A stretch of 62,275 bases of DNA from an uncultured Prevotellaceae bacterium (GTDB taxonomy: Bacteria; Bacteroidota; Bacteroidia; Bacteroidales; Muribaculaceae). The stretch spans positions 1 through 62,275 of the forward strand of contig ONJS01000019.1 of NCBI GenBank assembly GCA_900318205.1, given 5' to 3'. The translations under genes were made by a program, and so were the position numbers. Below are positions 52,238 through 61,689 of the stretch, piece by piece (position 1 is the stretch's first letter; each line of letters opens with the position of its first letter). The notes beneath the pieces are model-generated. The model ran no database searches and was not told the origin of the DNA. It saw only the letters and a list, made by a program, of their open reading frames with translations.

Positions 52238-54796
52238 ATGAAACGATTTTCCTTTACCCTGATGGCTGCTCTATTGCTGTCGGGCATGATGGTACAGGCT
52301 TGGGCCTACAGTCAGCCCAAACGTGAATTCCGCTCGGCTTGGATTGCCACCGTGTGGTGTCTTGACTGGCCTTCCCAAGGTGCCGGTGCCACTAGGCAGA
52401 AGGCAGAGATGGACCGTCTGCTCGACTCGTTGCAGGTCAACCGCTTCAATGCGGTCAATTTTCAGGTGCGCTCGATGTGTGACGCGATGTATCAGTCAAG
52501 CATCGAACCCTGGTCCAGCTACTTGACGGGCACCCGTGGAGCCGATCCGGGCTTTGATCCCTTGCAGTACGTCGTTGAGGGTTGCCACAAGCGCGGCATG
52601 GAGTGCCACGCTTGGGTGAATCCTTACCGTTGGAGCACGGGCTCCAACTGGAATACGCCCTACGACCAGGAACTTAAAGAGGACGGCTGGTTGCTCACTT
52701 ATGGTTCCACCGTGATCCTCGACCCGGGGCAGCAGCGCACCATCGACCGCATTGTAGCCGTCTGCAAGGAAATCATCACCAACTATGATGTGGACGGTAT
52801 CCTTTATGACGACTATTTCTATCCTAGCGGCATCCCTGCCGACGCCACTGCCCAGGATTACGGCGAGTGGCAGGCATCAGGCAGCGATCTCTCGTTTGGC
52901 GACTGGCGCCGCGACAATGTTAACCGCATGGTAAAGGCTGTCTATGACATGATTCAGGAAACGCGTCCCGAGGTGCGCTACGGCATCTCGCCCGCCGGTG
53001 TCGCTGCTTCGAGTTCGTCGGTGGCTGGCAAGTATGGCGTGGAGCCTTGTCCCGCTGGCAGTGACTGGCAATACAACAGCATCTTCAGCGACCCGTTGGC
53101 ATGGTATGCGGCAAAGAGCATTGATTACATGTCGCCTCAGGTTTATTGGCCCTTTGGCCACAGTACCAATGACTACGGACTGATCACAGAGTGGTGGGGC
53201 AAGATGGCTGCTCACTTTGGTCGTCAGGTCTTTATCTCATCGTCTATTTCAGGCTTGACCAGTTCGTCGGGTCCGGTGCAGTATAAGGAGTATGCCGATG
53301 AGGTGGAGTTCAACCGTACTACTTCCCTGGACGATGCCCCTGGCGCCATCTTCTACTCCTGCAAGTACCTGTATGCCCTCAACAGGAACCCGTTAGGGCA
53401 CTACTTGAAAAATACCGTTTTCACCCGTCCTGCTCTGCCCCCTGCCATGCCCTGGAAGGAAGGTTACAATCCCGGTGAGGTGCAGAACCTGGAACGCGTG
53501 AGCGACCAGCTCAGCTGGGACGGCTATGACAACGTGCGCTACACGGTCTATGCCTTCCCCATCACGATGAACAAGAATACGTTCACCGGCCAGATTGAAT
53601 ACCTGCTGGGCATGACCTATGAGCCCTCGTTTGAGATTCCCGAGCAGTATCGCCAGGGCTACCAGTTCGCTGTGAGTGTCCTCGACCGTGTGGGCAACGA
53701 GTGGTCACCCGCTTTCCTGACCGTGGAGCTCGACCAGCTCGACAACCCCGTGCTTATCAGCCCTGAGGATGCTGACAGATGTGATGCGCCTTTCAAGTTC
53801 ATGTGGCACAAGGTGGACGGCGCTCAACGTTACGTCGTTGAACTGGGCAACTCACGTGACTTCTCCCATGTGTTGGAGCGCGTCACTGTGACCGATACCG
53901 TTGCCAGCGCGTTGCTGTTCAGCAAGCTCACTCATGGCGAGCCGCAGTATTGGCGTGTCCAGTCGTGTGCCGACAGTTGCTACAGCGGCGTGAGCGAGGT
54001 GCGTGCTTTCTGCCCCATGCTGCTCACCATTACTGCTCCTGCCAATGGCAGCCAGGACCTGGACGTCCCCGTGACCGCCACATGGTACACCTGTGGCAGC
54101 AGCGAGGAGGCAACACTTGAGGTCGCCACCGATGATATGTTCACCTCTGTGATTTATACTGGCAAGTCGGCAACGGGCTCATTGGAGATTCCTGAGGACT
54201 TGCTGGAGCCGGGCAATACCTATTTCCTGCGCGTCATCCTCACTGTTGATGGTGAGACGATGACCAGTAACACCGTATTCTTTTCGGTGGCTCATGCAGC
54301 CGCCCGATTTGTCGTGCCCGTTGACGGCGGTGTGCTCTACAAGGGCCAGCACGTGACGCTCAAGCCTCAGGAGTGGGCCACGTCCTATGTCGTTGAGATT
54401 TCCAACAGCGCGACGACCTGGGGACGTGCCCGTTTCATCGAGACGCTGAAGAACGGCCAGTATGAAACCACACTGCCTGCCGAGGAAATCAAGGTCAACA
54501 GCAAACTCATGCAGGACGGCACCACCTATTATGCCCGCTGCAAGACCAGTTACCTTGACTTTGACGGCAACAGCCGCACCACCGCCTATGGCCCCATCAT
54601 CTCATTCGTCTATCGCGAAACCACCACTGTGACAGGCGACGTCAATGCCGACGGCGAGGTGAACATTGCCGACGTGAACGCCGTCATCGACATGATTCTG
54701 ACGGGTATCGCCCTGCCTGCTGGCGACGTCAATGGTGATAGCGAGGTCAACATCGCCGACGTCAACGCCCTGCTTGACCTCATCCTCATCGGCTGA
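52238..54796 (+). CDS. Secreted GHL10 (DUF187-type) glycoside hydrolase-like protein with dockerin tail
   Basis: 852 residues, signal peptide MKRFSFTLMAALLLSGMMVQ. GHL10 barrel at about 30-385: REFRSAWIATVWCLDWPSQG, FNAVNFQVRSMCDAMYQSSI, GMECHAWVNPYRW, YDVDGILYDDYFYP and YMSPQVYWPFG. The DDY acids are probable catalytic or binding residues. Related proteins act on glycosaminoglycan-like or peptidoglycan chains; the substrate here is not known. Several Ig/FN3-like domains follow (about 400-780). The dockerin at about 790-852 reads DVNADGEVNIADVNAVIDMI and DVNGDSEVNIADVNALLDLI. This subtype has no WN ending and differs from the 1-13 kb cluster. Confidence 0.85.
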   Translation: MKRFSFTLMAALLLSGMMVQAWAYSQPKREFRSAWIATVWCLDWPSQGAGATRQKAEMDRLLDSLQVNRFNAVNFQVRSMCDAMYQSSIEPWSSYLTGTRGADPGFDPLQYVVEGCHKRGMECHAWVNPYRWSTGSNWNTPYDQELKEDGWLLTYGSTVILDPGQQRTIDRIVAVCKEIITNYDVDGILYDDYFYPSGIPADATAQDYGEWQASGSDLSFGDWRRDNVNRMVKAVYDMIQETRPEVRYGISPAGVAASSSSVAGKYGVEPCPAGSDWQYNSIFSDPLAWYAAKSIDYMSPQVYWPFGHSTNDYGLITEWWGKMAAHFGRQVFISSSISGLTSSSGPVQYKEYADEVEFNRTTSLDDAPGAIFYSCKYLYALNRNPLGHYLKNTVFTRPALPPAMPWKEGYNPGEVQNLERVSDQLSWDGYDNVRYTVYAFPITMNKNTFTGQIEYLLGMTYEPSFEIPEQYRQGYQFAVSVLDRVGNEWSPAFLTVELDQLDNPVLISPEDADRCDAPFKFMWHKVDGAQRYVVELGNSRDFSHVLERVTVTDTVASALLFSKLTHGEPQYWRVQSCADSCYSGVSEVRAFCPMLLTITAPANGSQDLDVPVTATWYTCGSSEEATLEVATDDMFTSVIYTGKSATGSLEIPEDLLEPGNTYFLRVILTVDGETMTSNTVFFSVAHAAARFVVPVDGGVLYKGQHVTLKPQEWATSYVVEISNSATTWGRARFIETLKNGQYETTLPAEEIKVNSKLMQDGTTYYARCKTSYLDFDGNSRTTAYGPIISFVYRETTTVTGDVNADGEVNIADVNAVIDMILTGIALPAGDVNGDSEVNIADVNALLDLILIG

Positions 54797-54815
54797 CGTC
54801 TAGCCCAATAAGAAC

Positions 54816-54857
54816 AAAAATTAGCAAAATGATTGATGTTTCATTTTGCTAATTTTT
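54816..54857. terminator. Bidirectional terminator
   Basis: 17-bp arms AAAAATTAGCAAAATGA (54816-54832) and TCATTTTGCTAATTTTT (54841-54857), 8-nt loop, T run on plus and A-rich entry on the other side. It lies between convergent dockerin genes. Confidence 0.88.
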
Positions 54858-54921
54858 TTATCTAAAAAACTATGCATGATTTCTCGGCTGCCAAGCCGAT
54901 CATGCGTTGGGCCCAGTTTTG

Positions 54922-57249
54922 TTACATCCCCAGAATCAGGTCGATAAGGGCATTGACGTCGGCGATATTGACTTCTCCGTCGCCGTTCACGTCGCTTGCG
55001 CTTACGGCAACCTCATTGGTGTCGCGGGTGATGACGTCGATGATGGTATTGACATCGGCGATATTCACCTCGTAGTCACGGTTCACGTCGCCATGTCTCC
55101 AGTCGAGGTTGACAAACATGCGGTTGCTCCATTGCGAGACGCTGCCGTCGGTATAGACAGCCTGAACGCGCAGACCGTAGAACCCCGGATTCATATCGGC
55201 AAGCTGGTAGGACAGGTCGGTGATTCCCTCGACGTAGGACATCCTGCTCAGGTCGATGGGCGTATAGTCGTCGCCCGCAAGCACCTCAAGGCTGCTCACG
55301 AGCACGCGCTTGCCCGAGAGGCTGTTCTCGAGTCGCACTGTCGCTGCGGTACTTGCCGGGCAAGGCATCAGCACGCATTGCTCGGTATTCTCGTTATAGA
55401 CGATGATGGTGGTGTCGCTGGCACCGCAGGAAAGCTTGAGGGGCACGGCAATCTCACTGCTCGTGCTCATGGCCGAAACCTTAACGGTCAGCAGGTTGTT
55501 GTTGCCACGCATGTCCAGGGCCGGCGTTTCAATCCAGCCCCTCTTGGTCGCGCTGCCCAGGATGAGGTAGCCGTTGCTGCGATACACCTTGTAGCCGGTC
55601 CATCCTGCCACGTCGGTGATTTCGTCAAGGCTTGAAGACCAGTCGGTGTTGCTGTTGCCGTCATACTCCATATTGAAGTCTTGCTTGATGCGTGACTCGT
55701 GGAAGGGGACAAGTCCCACCTCGATGCGATAACTTGTCACATTGATTTCCGGGGTATTGTCTTCCCATTGAAGGTTGATGGAGGAGTTGTCGGCATTTTC
55801 GGCAACCGTCATGACGGGGTCATGGGTCTCGAGCACGCCCGTGCCATCGAGGTAGATGGTCACGTCCTCGGCGCCCTGGCTACTCAGGGTGATGGTGGCG
55901 TCCATGAAGTCGGCCACATGGTCGGGCGTGAAGGTCACAGTGACTTGTTTCCCTCGATCGAGATCGCTCTTGCTGACCTGGCTCACGTTCAATCTGTAGG
56001 CTCCTGTCGGGTCGTTCAGCGTGAGCTTGACATCGTCATTGAGCAGTTTGCCCTTCAAGATGAAGTTGGCGGTCTTGGTCTTGTCAACAAATGAGGACAA
56101 GCTCAATCGGCGACGATCGGTTCTGATGGTGGGCTTTGTGGCAGGCGGTTCCAAGCCGATGATCATCTGCTGGTCGTTTTTGTAGGTCGTGCCGCCGCCC
56201 TTGAAGGCGTTGAGCGCGAAATAGCCGTTGGCCGAGCCGCCCCATCCCCAGTTGATGTGGTAGCGGTCGGTGAACGCATCATAGCCGTCAACATTGAAGG
56301 CGTGGCCCGACATGCCCCCGTAGGCGCAGAACTCGATAGGTCTTGCCGATTGGAGTTCGGCCTTCAACAGTTCGTTCCACCCCTGGTCGCTGTAGCTGCT
56401 CTTGTAAACATATTTCGCATCGCTGTCATAGCCGAACAGTTGTACCGCTTGCATGATGTTCCAGCCATAGGTGCCGCTGCTGCCAGTGCCGTAGTCCATG
56501 CTTTCGGCTTGGCCCACATAGCGCATCAGCCACGCCATGGCATTGATCTGCTGCGAGTTGGGGTTGCCGCGGTAGCTGTCCAGCATGTTGTCCCAATCAA
56601 AGGTGATGGGCTGCAACTCGCCGAGGTGCATTTGCAGGGTTCTGGTCGTATAGGCAGGAATCGTGGGCGTGGGCTCGGTGGGATACTTCCAGTAGTAGAA
56701 GATCATCGACAGTGATGTGGCGGCACAACCGGTCAGGCAACGTGCTCCCATACTGACGGGGCACTGGTTGTAATAAGGGTATTCCTGGTTCCACATGGCG
56801 GTGAGCAGCGGCTCGACGCTGGCCGAGGGGCGTGGTGCCGCCTTGTGCAGGGAGCGCTCCACCTCCAGCTTGGGATGCGCCTGCAGGTATTCCATATCCT
56901 GCTTGTAGCAGTCAAGCCAGTAGCGCATGTTGCTGGGCAGGTCGGTCATGTCAATCGGGCCGTCACCGTAGGCAAGCACCTCCTCGGCACGGTCATCACC
57001 GGCGATGATGACATAGGTGTCGCGGGTGTTGAAGATATAGTAAACGGCCTGATCGGCGTTGGCTGAGTTGGCTTCGGCATGCACCAGCCTGATGCCGCTA
57101 GGTGAGGCGGGAGCCGAACGTCGTCCCGTGCTGGCAGCATTGGTGAGGAACCGCATGGCAGCCGATTGGGCTGCTGACGCATTGACATCGCTTGCTGCAA
57201 CCTGCATAGCGGTAAACAGCATTACAGTGAAAAACAGGATCTTTTTCAT
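54922..57249 (-). CDS. Secreted C10 (streptopain-like) cysteine peptidase with dockerin tail
   Basis: 775 residues, signal peptide MKKILFFTVMLFTAMQVAAS. A propeptide (about 20-135) precedes the C10 domain. Catalytic Cys is in CLTGCAATSLSMIFYYW (about 173), His in GGMSGHAFNVDGYD (about 318), followed by HINWGWGGSANGYF. Beta-sandwich domains run to about 710. The dockerin at the end reads DVNRDYEVNIADVNTIIDVI and DVNGDGEVNIADVNALIDLI, matching the subtype of the convergent GHL10 gene. C10 peptidases degrade host or dietary proteins after self-cleavage. Confidence 0.9.
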   Translation of the reverse strand: MKKILFFTVMLFTAMQVAASDVNASAAQSAAMRFLTNAASTGRRSAPASPSGIRLVHAEANSANADQAVYYIFNTRDTYVIIAGDDRAEEVLAYGDGPIDMTDLPSNMRYWLDCYKQDMEYLQAHPKLEVERSLHKAAPRPSASVEPLLTAMWNQEYPYYNQCPVSMGARCLTGCAATSLSMIFYYWKYPTEPTPTIPAYTTRTLQMHLGELQPITFDWDNMLDSYRGNPNSQQINAMAWLMRYVGQAESMDYGTGSSGTYGWNIMQAVQLFGYDSDAKYVYKSSYSDQGWNELLKAELQSARPIEFCAYGGMSGHAFNVDGYDAFTDRYHINWGWGGSANGYFALNAFKGGGTTYKNDQQMIIGLEPPATKPTIRTDRRRLSLSSFVDKTKTANFILKGKLLNDDVKLTLNDPTGAYRLNVSQVSKSDLDRGKQVTVTFTPDHVADFMDATITLSSQGAEDVTIYLDGTGVLETHDPVMTVAENADNSSINLQWEDNTPEINVTSYRIEVGLVPFHESRIKQDFNMEYDGNSNTDWSSSLDEITDVAGWTGYKVYRSNGYLILGSATKRGWIETPALDMRGNNNLLTVKVSAMSTSSEIAVPLKLSCGASDTTIIVYNENTEQCVLMPCPASTAATVRLENSLSGKRVLVSSLEVLAGDDYTPIDLSRMSYVEGITDLSYQLADMNPGFYGLRVQAVYTDGSVSQWSNRMFVNLDWRHGDVNRDYEVNIADVNTIIDVITRDTNEVAVSASDVNGDGEVNIADVNALIDLILGM

Positions 57250-57477
57250 GAATGTGTCGATGTATTTGGGTGATACTTGAATAATGTCAGTATTGAATTA
57301 TTAATAGGCTAATCAACTGATTTCTTGACGGTTGTGATTAAATGATTACTCAGATTACTGAAAATCGGTTGCAAATATACTCAATCATTTTGGTTATACA
57401 TCAATTTCTTAACTTAAAAACTCTAAATTGTGTGTTTTTTAAACCCATGCTAATAAGGACCCAATGAAGCCTTTGTA

Positions 57478-57499
57478 GAGACGCAAAATCTTGCGTCTC
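57478..57499. repeat. Dispersed palindrome, copy 1
   Basis: GAGACGCAAAATCTTGCGTC plus TC: the same 22-bp palindrome as at 61584 and 61634 with one centre mismatch. Part of the 506-base gap 57250-57755, which holds no gene. Confidence 0.75.
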
Positions 57500-57558
57500 C
57501 GTCAGGCATGGCCAAGATGCTGCCCTTGCCGCTGTGCCATAATTCTCGCCAGTTATAT

Positions 57559-57643
57559 ATCCGTGCTACGCACGGAGAAATTAAACAAAAATTTTATTTT
57601 AATTTTATTTATAATTTTGTTTAATTTCTCGGCCGTCAGGCCG
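57559..57643. repeat. Nested hairpins in the gap before the kinase genes
   Basis: CCGTGC-TAC-GCACGG is followed by a 16-bp inverted repeat, GAGAAATTAAACAAAA (57575-57590) and TTTTGTTTAATTTCTC (57615-57630), then GGCCGTCAGGCC. It looks like a REP-type element; a similar CTCGGCTGCCAAGCCG is at 54882. Confidence 0.6.
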
Positions 57644-57755
57644 ATTAAATAACTAGAGGCTCATGATGGCGCAGCATCAAGGTACCTTCGTAAAATAACA
57701 AGTGGCCAATGGAACAGAGGTGATCTGCTCCATTGGCCAGCGGTTTTCACTTGGC

Positions 57756-58388
57756 TTATCGTTGCTGGTTGAAGGGTGAGAAGATGCCATACAGGTTGGC
57801 ATCAATTTTGTCGCACACGAGTTGGAACGCCTCGGGGCTGTCGCCGAACTTCACTTCATCGCCGTTGATGATTACCAGGTTGCCCTTGTAGTCGGCAATC
57901 CAGTCTTCATAGCGCTTGTTCAGGCCCTCCAGGTAGTCCAGGCGCATCGTCTGCTCATAATCGCGACCGCGTTTCTGGATCTGCTGCACCAGGTTGGGGA
58001 TGGTCGAGCGGATGTAGATCATCAGGTCGGGCATCTTCACCAGCGACATCATCAGTTCAAACAGGTCCTTGTAGTTGTTGAAGTCGCGGTCGCTCATCAG
58101 GCCCTGGCCGTGCAGGTTGGGAGCAAAGATGCACGCGTCCTCATAGATGGTGCGGTCCTGAATGATGTCGATGTCGCTCTTGGAAATCTCCACCACTTCC
58201 TTGAAGCGCTTGTTCAGGAAGTAAATCTGCAGGTTGAATGACCAGCGAGCCATGTCGGCATAGAAATCCTCCAGATACGGGTTGTTGTCCACGGGCTCAA
58301 ACCGCGGGCTCCAACCGTAGTGTTTGGCGAGCAGCTTGGTCAAGGTGGTCTTGCCGCTGCCGATGTTTCCTGCTACTGCTATATGCAT
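57756..58388 (-). CDS. Deoxynucleoside kinase 2
   Basis: 210 residues. P-loop GNIGSGKTTLTKLL at residues 7-20, EPVDNNPYL (substrate loop), the DRTIYED motif (about 77-83) and a lid region RGRDYEQTMRLDYLEGLN. dNK/dGK family enzymes phosphorylate deoxynucleosides for salvage. It sits 95 bases after a paralogue; in some firmicutes such pairs form a heterodimer with different base preference. Confidence 0.88.
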   Translation of the reverse strand: MHIAVAGNIGSGKTTLTKLLAKHYGWSPRFEPVDNNPYLEDFYADMARWSFNLQIYFLNKRFKEVVEISKSDIDIIQDRTIYEDACIFAPNLHGQGLMSDRDFNNYKDLFELMMSLVKMPDLMIYIRSTIPNLVQQIQKRGRDYEQTMRLDYLEGLNKRYEDWIADYKGNLVIINGDEVKFGDSPEAFQLVCDKIDANLYGIFSPFNQQR

Positions 58389-58483
58389 ATTATTTTAGTT
58401 TTAAGTTTTTTAGTTCTAAGTTTTTAGTTGACAAGACCTTAATGACCTTAATGTCTTTAATGTCCTTAAAGTCCTTAAGGCCC

Positions 58484-59110
58484 TTAGTCCAGCGGTCCGA
58501 AGATGCCGAACATCGTCGCGTCAATCTTATCGACGATGGCGGCAAAGTCCTCAGGACGGTTCTTGTAGTCTATGTCATCGACGTCAATGACGAGTTTGCG
58601 GCCCTTGTAGGTCTTCATCACAAACTCCTCATAGCGGTCGTTGAGGTTGGATAAGTATTGCAACGGCATGGTCTGCTCGTAGTCGCGGCCGCGCTTGTGG
58701 ATGTTGTCCACCAGGTGGGGCACGCTGGAGCGCAGATAGATCATCAGGTCGGGCAGGCGCACGATGGTCATCATCTGCTCAAACAGTTCCATGTAGGTCT
58801 CAAAGTCGCGGTCATCCATGTTGCCCATGTCATGGTTGTTGGCGGTGAAGATATACACGCCCTCAAAGATGCTGCGGTCCTGGATGATGGTCTTGTCGCT
58901 GGCATTGATGCCCAGGATGTCCTTGAAGCGCTGCTTCAGGAAGAATACCTCAAGGGCAAACGACCAGCGCTTGATGTCCTTGTAATAGTCGCTCAGGTAG
59001 GGGTTGTCCACAACAGGCTCCATAAAGGGTTCCCAGCCGTAATGCTTGGCTAGCATCTCGGCCAGAGTGGATTTGCCGCTACCAATATTTCCTGCTATGA
59101 CGATGTGCAC
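58484..59110 (-). CDS. Deoxynucleoside kinase 1
   Basis: 208 residues. The start is set at GTG 59110 (HIVIAGNIGSGKSTLAEML), which aligns with the MHIAVAGN start of the paralogue; a TAATTTTG -7 box at 59151-59144 would put any longer start ahead of transcription. P-loop GNIGSGKS, EPVVDNPYL, DRSIFEG and RGRDYEQTMPLQYL. About half identical to its neighbour by eye. Confidence 0.86.
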   Translation of the reverse strand: MHIVIAGNIGSGKSTLAEMLAKHYGWEPFMEPVVDNPYLSDYYKDIKRWSFALEVFFLKQRFKDILGINASDKTIIQDRSIFEGVYIFTANNHDMGNMDDRDFETYMELFEQMMTIVRLPDLMIYLRSSVPHLVDNIHKRGRDYEQTMPLQYLSNLNDRYEEFVMKTYKGRKLVIDVDDIDYKNRPEDFAAIVDKIDATMFGIFGPLD

Positions 59111-59143
59111 GGTTCGGTCAATGATGGGTTGTTTTACAAACGA

Positions 59144-59151
59144 CAAAATTA
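59144..59151 (-). promoter_or_regulatory. -7 box TAATTTTG before the deoxynucleoside kinase pair
   Basis: Consensus -7 on the minus strand; no TTG at -33 spacing. It decides the GTG start at 59110. Confidence 0.55.
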
Positions 59152-59256
59152 AGCAATTTCCAGCCCTTGTCCACCATACTCGACAAGAAAGTTATTAACA
59201 GTCAAGAAACTGCTGAAATTTTTCCCTAAAAACACCTGTGTTAAGGAAAAAATACC

Positions 59257-59264
59257 TACTTTTG
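59257..59264 (+). promoter_or_regulatory. -7 box TACTTTTG before the flavin reductase-like gene
   Basis: TAnnTTTG match 23 bases before ATG 59287; -33 box not clear. Confidence 0.5.
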
Positions 59265-59286
59265 CACCTTGAATTGAGACTGTAGC

Positions 59287-59865
59287 ATGAAACAGAACTG
59301 GAGACCTGGAACCATGATATACCCGCTGCCCGCACTGCTGGTCAGTTGTGGGGCGTCGCCCGAGGAATATAACGTCTTCACGGCGGCATGGACGGGAACC
59401 ATCTGCAGCGATCCGGCGCTGTGTTATGTGTCAATCCGGCCCGAGCGTCACAGCCACGGCATCGTGGAGCGCAACATGGCCTTCACACTCAACCTCACCA
59501 ACCGGGCGATGGCACGAGCCACCGACTGGTGTGGTGTGCGTTCTGGCCGTGACTACGACAAGTGGCGCGAGATGCACCTCACGCCCCTCAAGGGCGAGAC
59601 CGTTGCCGCCCCTTACATCGAGGAGGCACCCGTCAGCATCGAGTGCCGTGTGCGCGACATCGTGCGCCTGGGCACCCACGACATGTTCATCGGCGAGGTG
59701 ATGAACGTCATTGCCGACGACCGCTACATCGACCCCGAGACCGGAGCCCTCGACCTCAAGGCTGCCGACCTGATTACCTACTGCCACGGCCACTACTACG
59801 CCCTGGGTGAGGAATTGGGACACTTCGGCTGGTCAGTCCGCAAGAAACCGAAAACAAAAGACTGA
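59287..59865 (+). CDS. Flavin reductase-like protein (split-barrel)
   Basis: 192 residues. The start [25 protein letters not shown] is the usual FMN split-barrel opening, followed by [27 protein letters not shown] and [16 protein letters not shown] distant paralogue of the protein encoded at 33647. NAD(P)H:flavin reduction is the likely role. glyA begins 52 bases after its stop, so both may share a transcript. Confidence 0.82.
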   Translation: MKQNWRPGTMIYPLPALLVSCGASPEEYNVFTAAWTGTICSDPALCYVSIRPERHSHGIVERNMAFTLNLTNRAMARATDWCGVRSGRDYDKWREMHLTPLKGETVAAPYIEEAPVSIECRVRDIVRLGTHDMFIGEVMNVIADDRYIDPETGALDLKAADLITYCHGHYYALGEELGHFGWSVRKKPKTKD

Positions 59866-59917
59866 AATATCTTTAAACATTAAAACTTTAACCATTAACC
59901 ATTTAACAAAAAAATCA

Positions 59918-61198
59918 ATGGAACGAGACAAAGTGATTTTTGACATCATCGAGCGTGAACATCAGCGTCAGCAACACGGCATTGAGCTCATCGCCAGTGA
60001 GAACTTCGTGAGCGACCAGGTCATGCAGGCCATGGGCAGCTGCCTCACCAACAAGTATGCCGAGGGTTATCCCGGACACCGCTACTACGGCGGTTGCCAG
60101 TGCGTTGACGAGAGCGAGAACGTCGCCATCGAGCGTCTGAAACAGATCTTCGACGCCGAGTACGTTAACGTACAGCCCCACTCGGGTGCTCAGGCCAACA
60201 TGGCAGTCTTCATGGCTTGCCTCAAGCCCGGCGACAAGTTTATGGGTCTGAACCTGGCTCATGGCGGTCACCTCTCACACGGTAGCCCCGTTAACTTCTC
60301 TGGCTTGATGTTCCAAGCTTGTGAATATAACGTAACCCCCGACACCAACCTGGTAGACTATGACCAGATGGAAGAGGTGGCACAGCGCGAGCGTCCCAAG
60401 CTCATCGTCGGTGGCGCCAGCGCCTACAGCCGCGAGTGGGACTACGAGCGCATGCGCAAGATTGCCGACAGCGTGGGCGCACTGCTCATGATCGACATGG
60501 CACACCCCGCCGGCCTCATCGCCGCAGGTCTGCTCAAAAACCCCTTGAAGTATGCTCACATCGTTACCAGCACCACCCACAAGACCCTGCGCGGTCCCCG
60601 TGGCGGTATCATCCTGCTGGGTAAGGACTTCGACAACCCCTGGGGCAAGACCACCAAGAAGGGCGTCATCCGCAAGATGTCGTCGCTGCTTGACAGCGCC
60701 GTCTTCCCCGGCGTGCAGGGCGGTCCCCTCGAGCACGTGATTGCCGCTAAGGCTGTCGCCTTCGGCGAGATCCTCCAGCCCTCCTTCAAGGACTATGCCA
60801 TCCAGGTACGCACCAACGCTGCCGCTATGGCCCAGGCCCTCATCGACAAGGGTTACAAGATCTGCTCCGGTGGTACCGACAACCACTGCATGCTGGTTGA
60901 CCTGCGCACCAAGTATCCCGAGTTGACCGGTAAGGTTGCCGAGGCTGCCCTCGTTGCTGCCGACATCACCGTCAACAAGAACATGGTTCCCTTCGACGAC
61001 CGCAGCGCCTTCCAGACCAGCGGTCTGCGTCTGGGTACTCCCGCCATCACCACCCGTGGCCTCAAGGAGGACAAGATGGGCGACATCGTCGAGCTCATCG
61101 ACACCGTGCTCCGCGCTCCCGAGGACGAGGCAGTAATCGCCGCCGTTCGTGGCAAGGTCAACGCCATGATGAAGGACTATCCCATGTTCGCATGGTAA
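59918..61198 (+). CDS. glyA: Serine hydroxymethyltransferase
   Basis: 426 residues from ATG 59918 ([20 protein letters not shown]). [23 protein letters not shown], and the PLP lysine in [14 protein letters not shown] (about residue 225). It makes glycine and methylene-tetrahydrofolate from serine. GC-rich codons (CTC, GCC, GAC) are dominant, fitting high expression. No clear terminator: the inverted repeat at 61199-61240 touches its stop codon. Confidence 0.96.
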   Translation: MERDKVIFDIIEREHQRQQHGIELIASENFVSDQVMQAMGSCLTNKYAEGYPGHRYYGGCQCVDESENVAIERLKQIFDAEYVNVQPHSGAQANMAVFMACLKPGDKFMGLNLAHGGHLSHGSPVNFSGLMFQACEYNVTPDTNLVDYDQMEEVAQRERPKLIVGGASAYSREWDYERMRKIADSVGALLMIDMAHPAGLIAAGLLKNPLKYAHIVTSTTHKTLRGPRGGIILLGKDFDNPWGKTTKKGVIRKMSSLLDSAVFPGVQGGPLEHVIAAKAVAFGEILQPSFKDYAIQVRTNAAAMAQALIDKGYKICSGGTDNHCMLVDLRTKYPELTGKVAEAALVAADITVNKNMVPFDDRSAFQTSGLRLGTPAITTRGLKEDKMGDIVELIDTVLRAPEDEAVIAAVRGKVNAMMKDYPMFAW

Positions 61199-61543
61199 GC
61201 TCGCTGCGCTCGCAGTTTAAAGTTTAGAGTTTAGTGTTTAGAGTGGCATCCGCACTCTTGACATTAACAACAACTTAAACAACTCAACATCCGCGTTCCG
61301 TTTGACCGGAACGCGGATGCTTTCATTAACCATTCTCCATTATCCCTTATGCACAGCTTTAGCTGTTCAAGTGTGCGGATGCTCATTAAACACTAAACAC
61401 TAAACTGCGAGCAACGCTCGCATAACCGCGGATGCTTTCATTAACCATTCTCCATTATCCCTTATGCACGGCTTTAGCCGTTCAAGTGCGCGGATGCTCA
61501 TTAAACACTAAACTCTAAACTTTAAACTGCGAGCAACGCGAGC
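61199..61543. repeat. MITE-like element with 42-bp inverted ends and an internal 115-bp tandem repeat
   Basis: The left end 61199-61240 (GCTCGCTGCGCTCGCAGTTT...) and right end 61502-61543 are inverted copies with 39 of 42 bases paired. Inside, a 115-bp unit starting CGCGGATGCTTTCATTAACC occurs at 61312 and again at 61427 with a few changes (ACAGCTTTAGCTGT versus ACGGCTTTAGCCGT, which are compensatory). No frame of note lies inside. It starts right after the glyA stop. Confidence 0.7.
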
Positions 61544-61583
61544 ATAATATTTTTCTTTGCGCGCATGTGCGGGTTGCCTGTAG

Positions 61584-61655
61584 AGACGCAAAATTTTGCG
61601 TCTTCCGGTAGGCGACGCTATCTGTCTTTCCTGGAGACGCAAAATTTTGCGTCTC
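61584..61655. repeat. Dispersed palindrome, copies 2 and 3
   Basis: AGACGCAAAATTTTGCGTCT at 61584-61603 and the same core, extended by one base at each side, at 61634-61655. They lie 50 bp apart, flanked by GTAGAG and CTCTAC. Same motif as at 57478. Confidence 0.8.
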
Positions 61656-61689
61656 TACATAGCTCGTTCGTTTCACATGTTCGTGTGAT

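Noticed and set aside
61312-61548. CRISPR array
   Set aside because: The two 115-bp copies are adjacent, without spacers of regular length, and no cas gene is present.
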